Shown one piece after another: positions 6,484-6,967 of a stretch of DNA of 6,967 nucleotides (position 1 is the first letter of the stretch; each line of letters begins with the position of its first letter). The notes beneath the pieces were generated by a model that saw only the letters and a list, made by a program, of their open reading frames with translations, made no database searches and had not been told where the DNA came from. The stretch is from Verrucomicrobia bacterium UBA1731 (lineage in GTDB: Bacteria; Verrucomicrobiota; Kiritimatiellia; RFP12; UBA1067). The DNA is taken from assembly GCA_002317575.1 (NCBI GenBank), contig DCIH01000122.1, positions 1 through 6,967 of the forward strand. Reading direction: 5' to 3'. A program made the translations under genes and the position numbers.

Positions 6484-6967
6484 TCAGCATTTCTGAAGTT
6501 CTCGAAACGAACAAGATGATCCAGGAGGAGAACCTGGACGTCCGCACGATCACGCTGGGGCTGTCGCTCCTGGACTGCGCGGACCAGAGTCTGGAAAAGA
6601 CCTGTAAGCAGATTTACGCGAAACTGCTCCGCTACGGCACGAACCTCGTTTCCACGGGCGAGGACATCTCGCGCGAATTCGGCATCCCGATCGTGAACAA
6701 GCGCGTATCGATCACGCCGGCCGCCATCGTCGGCGCCGCGTGCTGCAAGACGCCGGCGGACTACGTCGAAATCGCCAAGACGCTCGACCGCGCGGCGGCG
6801 GAACTCGGCATCAACTTCCTCGGCGGGTATTCGGCGGTCGTGTCGAAGGGCATGACGAAGTCCGACGAGCTTCTGATCCGTTCCATTCCTGAAGCGCTCG
6901 CGTGCACCTCGCGCGTGTGCTCGTCCGTGAACGTGGGTTCCACGAAGACGGGCATCGACATGGACGC
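6480..6967 (+). CDS. DUF711/UPF0210 (PFL-family) protein, 5' part; runs off the window
   Basis: The first 162 codons of a gene whose family is normally about 450 residues; it is cut by the window end, not broken. Family-typical blocks are ISEVLETNKMIQEENLDVRT (4-23), GLSLLDCAD (27-35), GEDISREFGIPIVNKRVSIT (60-79), LGINFLGGYSAVVSKG (109-124) and VCSSVNVGSTKTGIDMD (146-162). The family is called PFL-like from a distant structural likeness to pyruvate formate-lyase, but its reaction is not established to my knowledge. It has no signal peptide and should be cytoplasmic. Its ATG overlaps the regulator's stop (ATGA, 6480-6483), with a purine-rich AGAAGGGG (6458-6465) a rather long 14 bases upstream, so translation probably depends on coupling. 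In many bacteria its neighbour is a small ACT-domain protein (UPF0237); that gene is not upstream here. Confidence 0.88.
   Translation, partial: MISISEVLETNKMIQEENLDVRTITLGLSLLDCADQSLEKTCKQIYAKLLRYGTNLVSTGEDISREFGIPIVNKRVSITPAAIVGAACCKTPADYVEIAKTLDRAAAELGINFLGGYSAVVSKGMTKSDELLIRSIPEALACTSRVCSSVNVGSTKTGIDMD

Noticed and set aside
1..6967. CRISPR array, tRNA, rRNA, insertion sequence or attachment site.
   Set aside because: No regularly spaced direct repeats, no transposase or integrase, and no recognisable tRNA or rRNA segment on either strand by eye.

Overview
The window is GC-rich DNA from a Gram-negative-type bacterium. A TolB-like periplasmic protein and a secreted LacZ-type enzyme imply a double membrane. 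Sense codons TTA, CTA and TCA are almost absent. Gene content and codon style suggest a PVC-superphylum gut or sediment bacterium (Kiritimatiellota, Verrucomicrobiota or Lentisphaerota). This assignment is inference: there is no rRNA or marker phylogeny here.

Layout. Bases 1-219 hold no supportable gene but are packed with short perfect hairpins. Next comes an extended -10 promoter (220-228). Six genes follow, all on the + strand, with no terminator visible between them: a TolB-like beta-propeller protein (278-1444), a secreted GH2 beta-galactosidase (1467-4667), an unrecognised 176-residue protein (4689-5219), a Soj-type ParA ATPase (5216-6112), a small DtxR/MntR-family metal regulator (6109-6483), and the 5' part of a DUF711/UPF0210 gene (6480 to the window end).

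How the genes relate. tolB and the beta-galactosidase gene are 22 bases apart and both products carry export signals, so they form a cell-envelope/periplasm pair. The last four genes overlap at three consecutive ATGA junctions and encode proteins without export signals. They look like a translationally coupled cytoplasmic module: unknown protein, ParA without ParB, metal-responsive regulator, DUF711 enzyme-like protein. Only 21 bases separate the two groups, so they may share a transcript.

The most interesting points are the orphan ParA module with its unknown partner, a metal regulator whose predicted ligands mix MntR and DtxR features, and the hairpin cluster upstream of the promoter.
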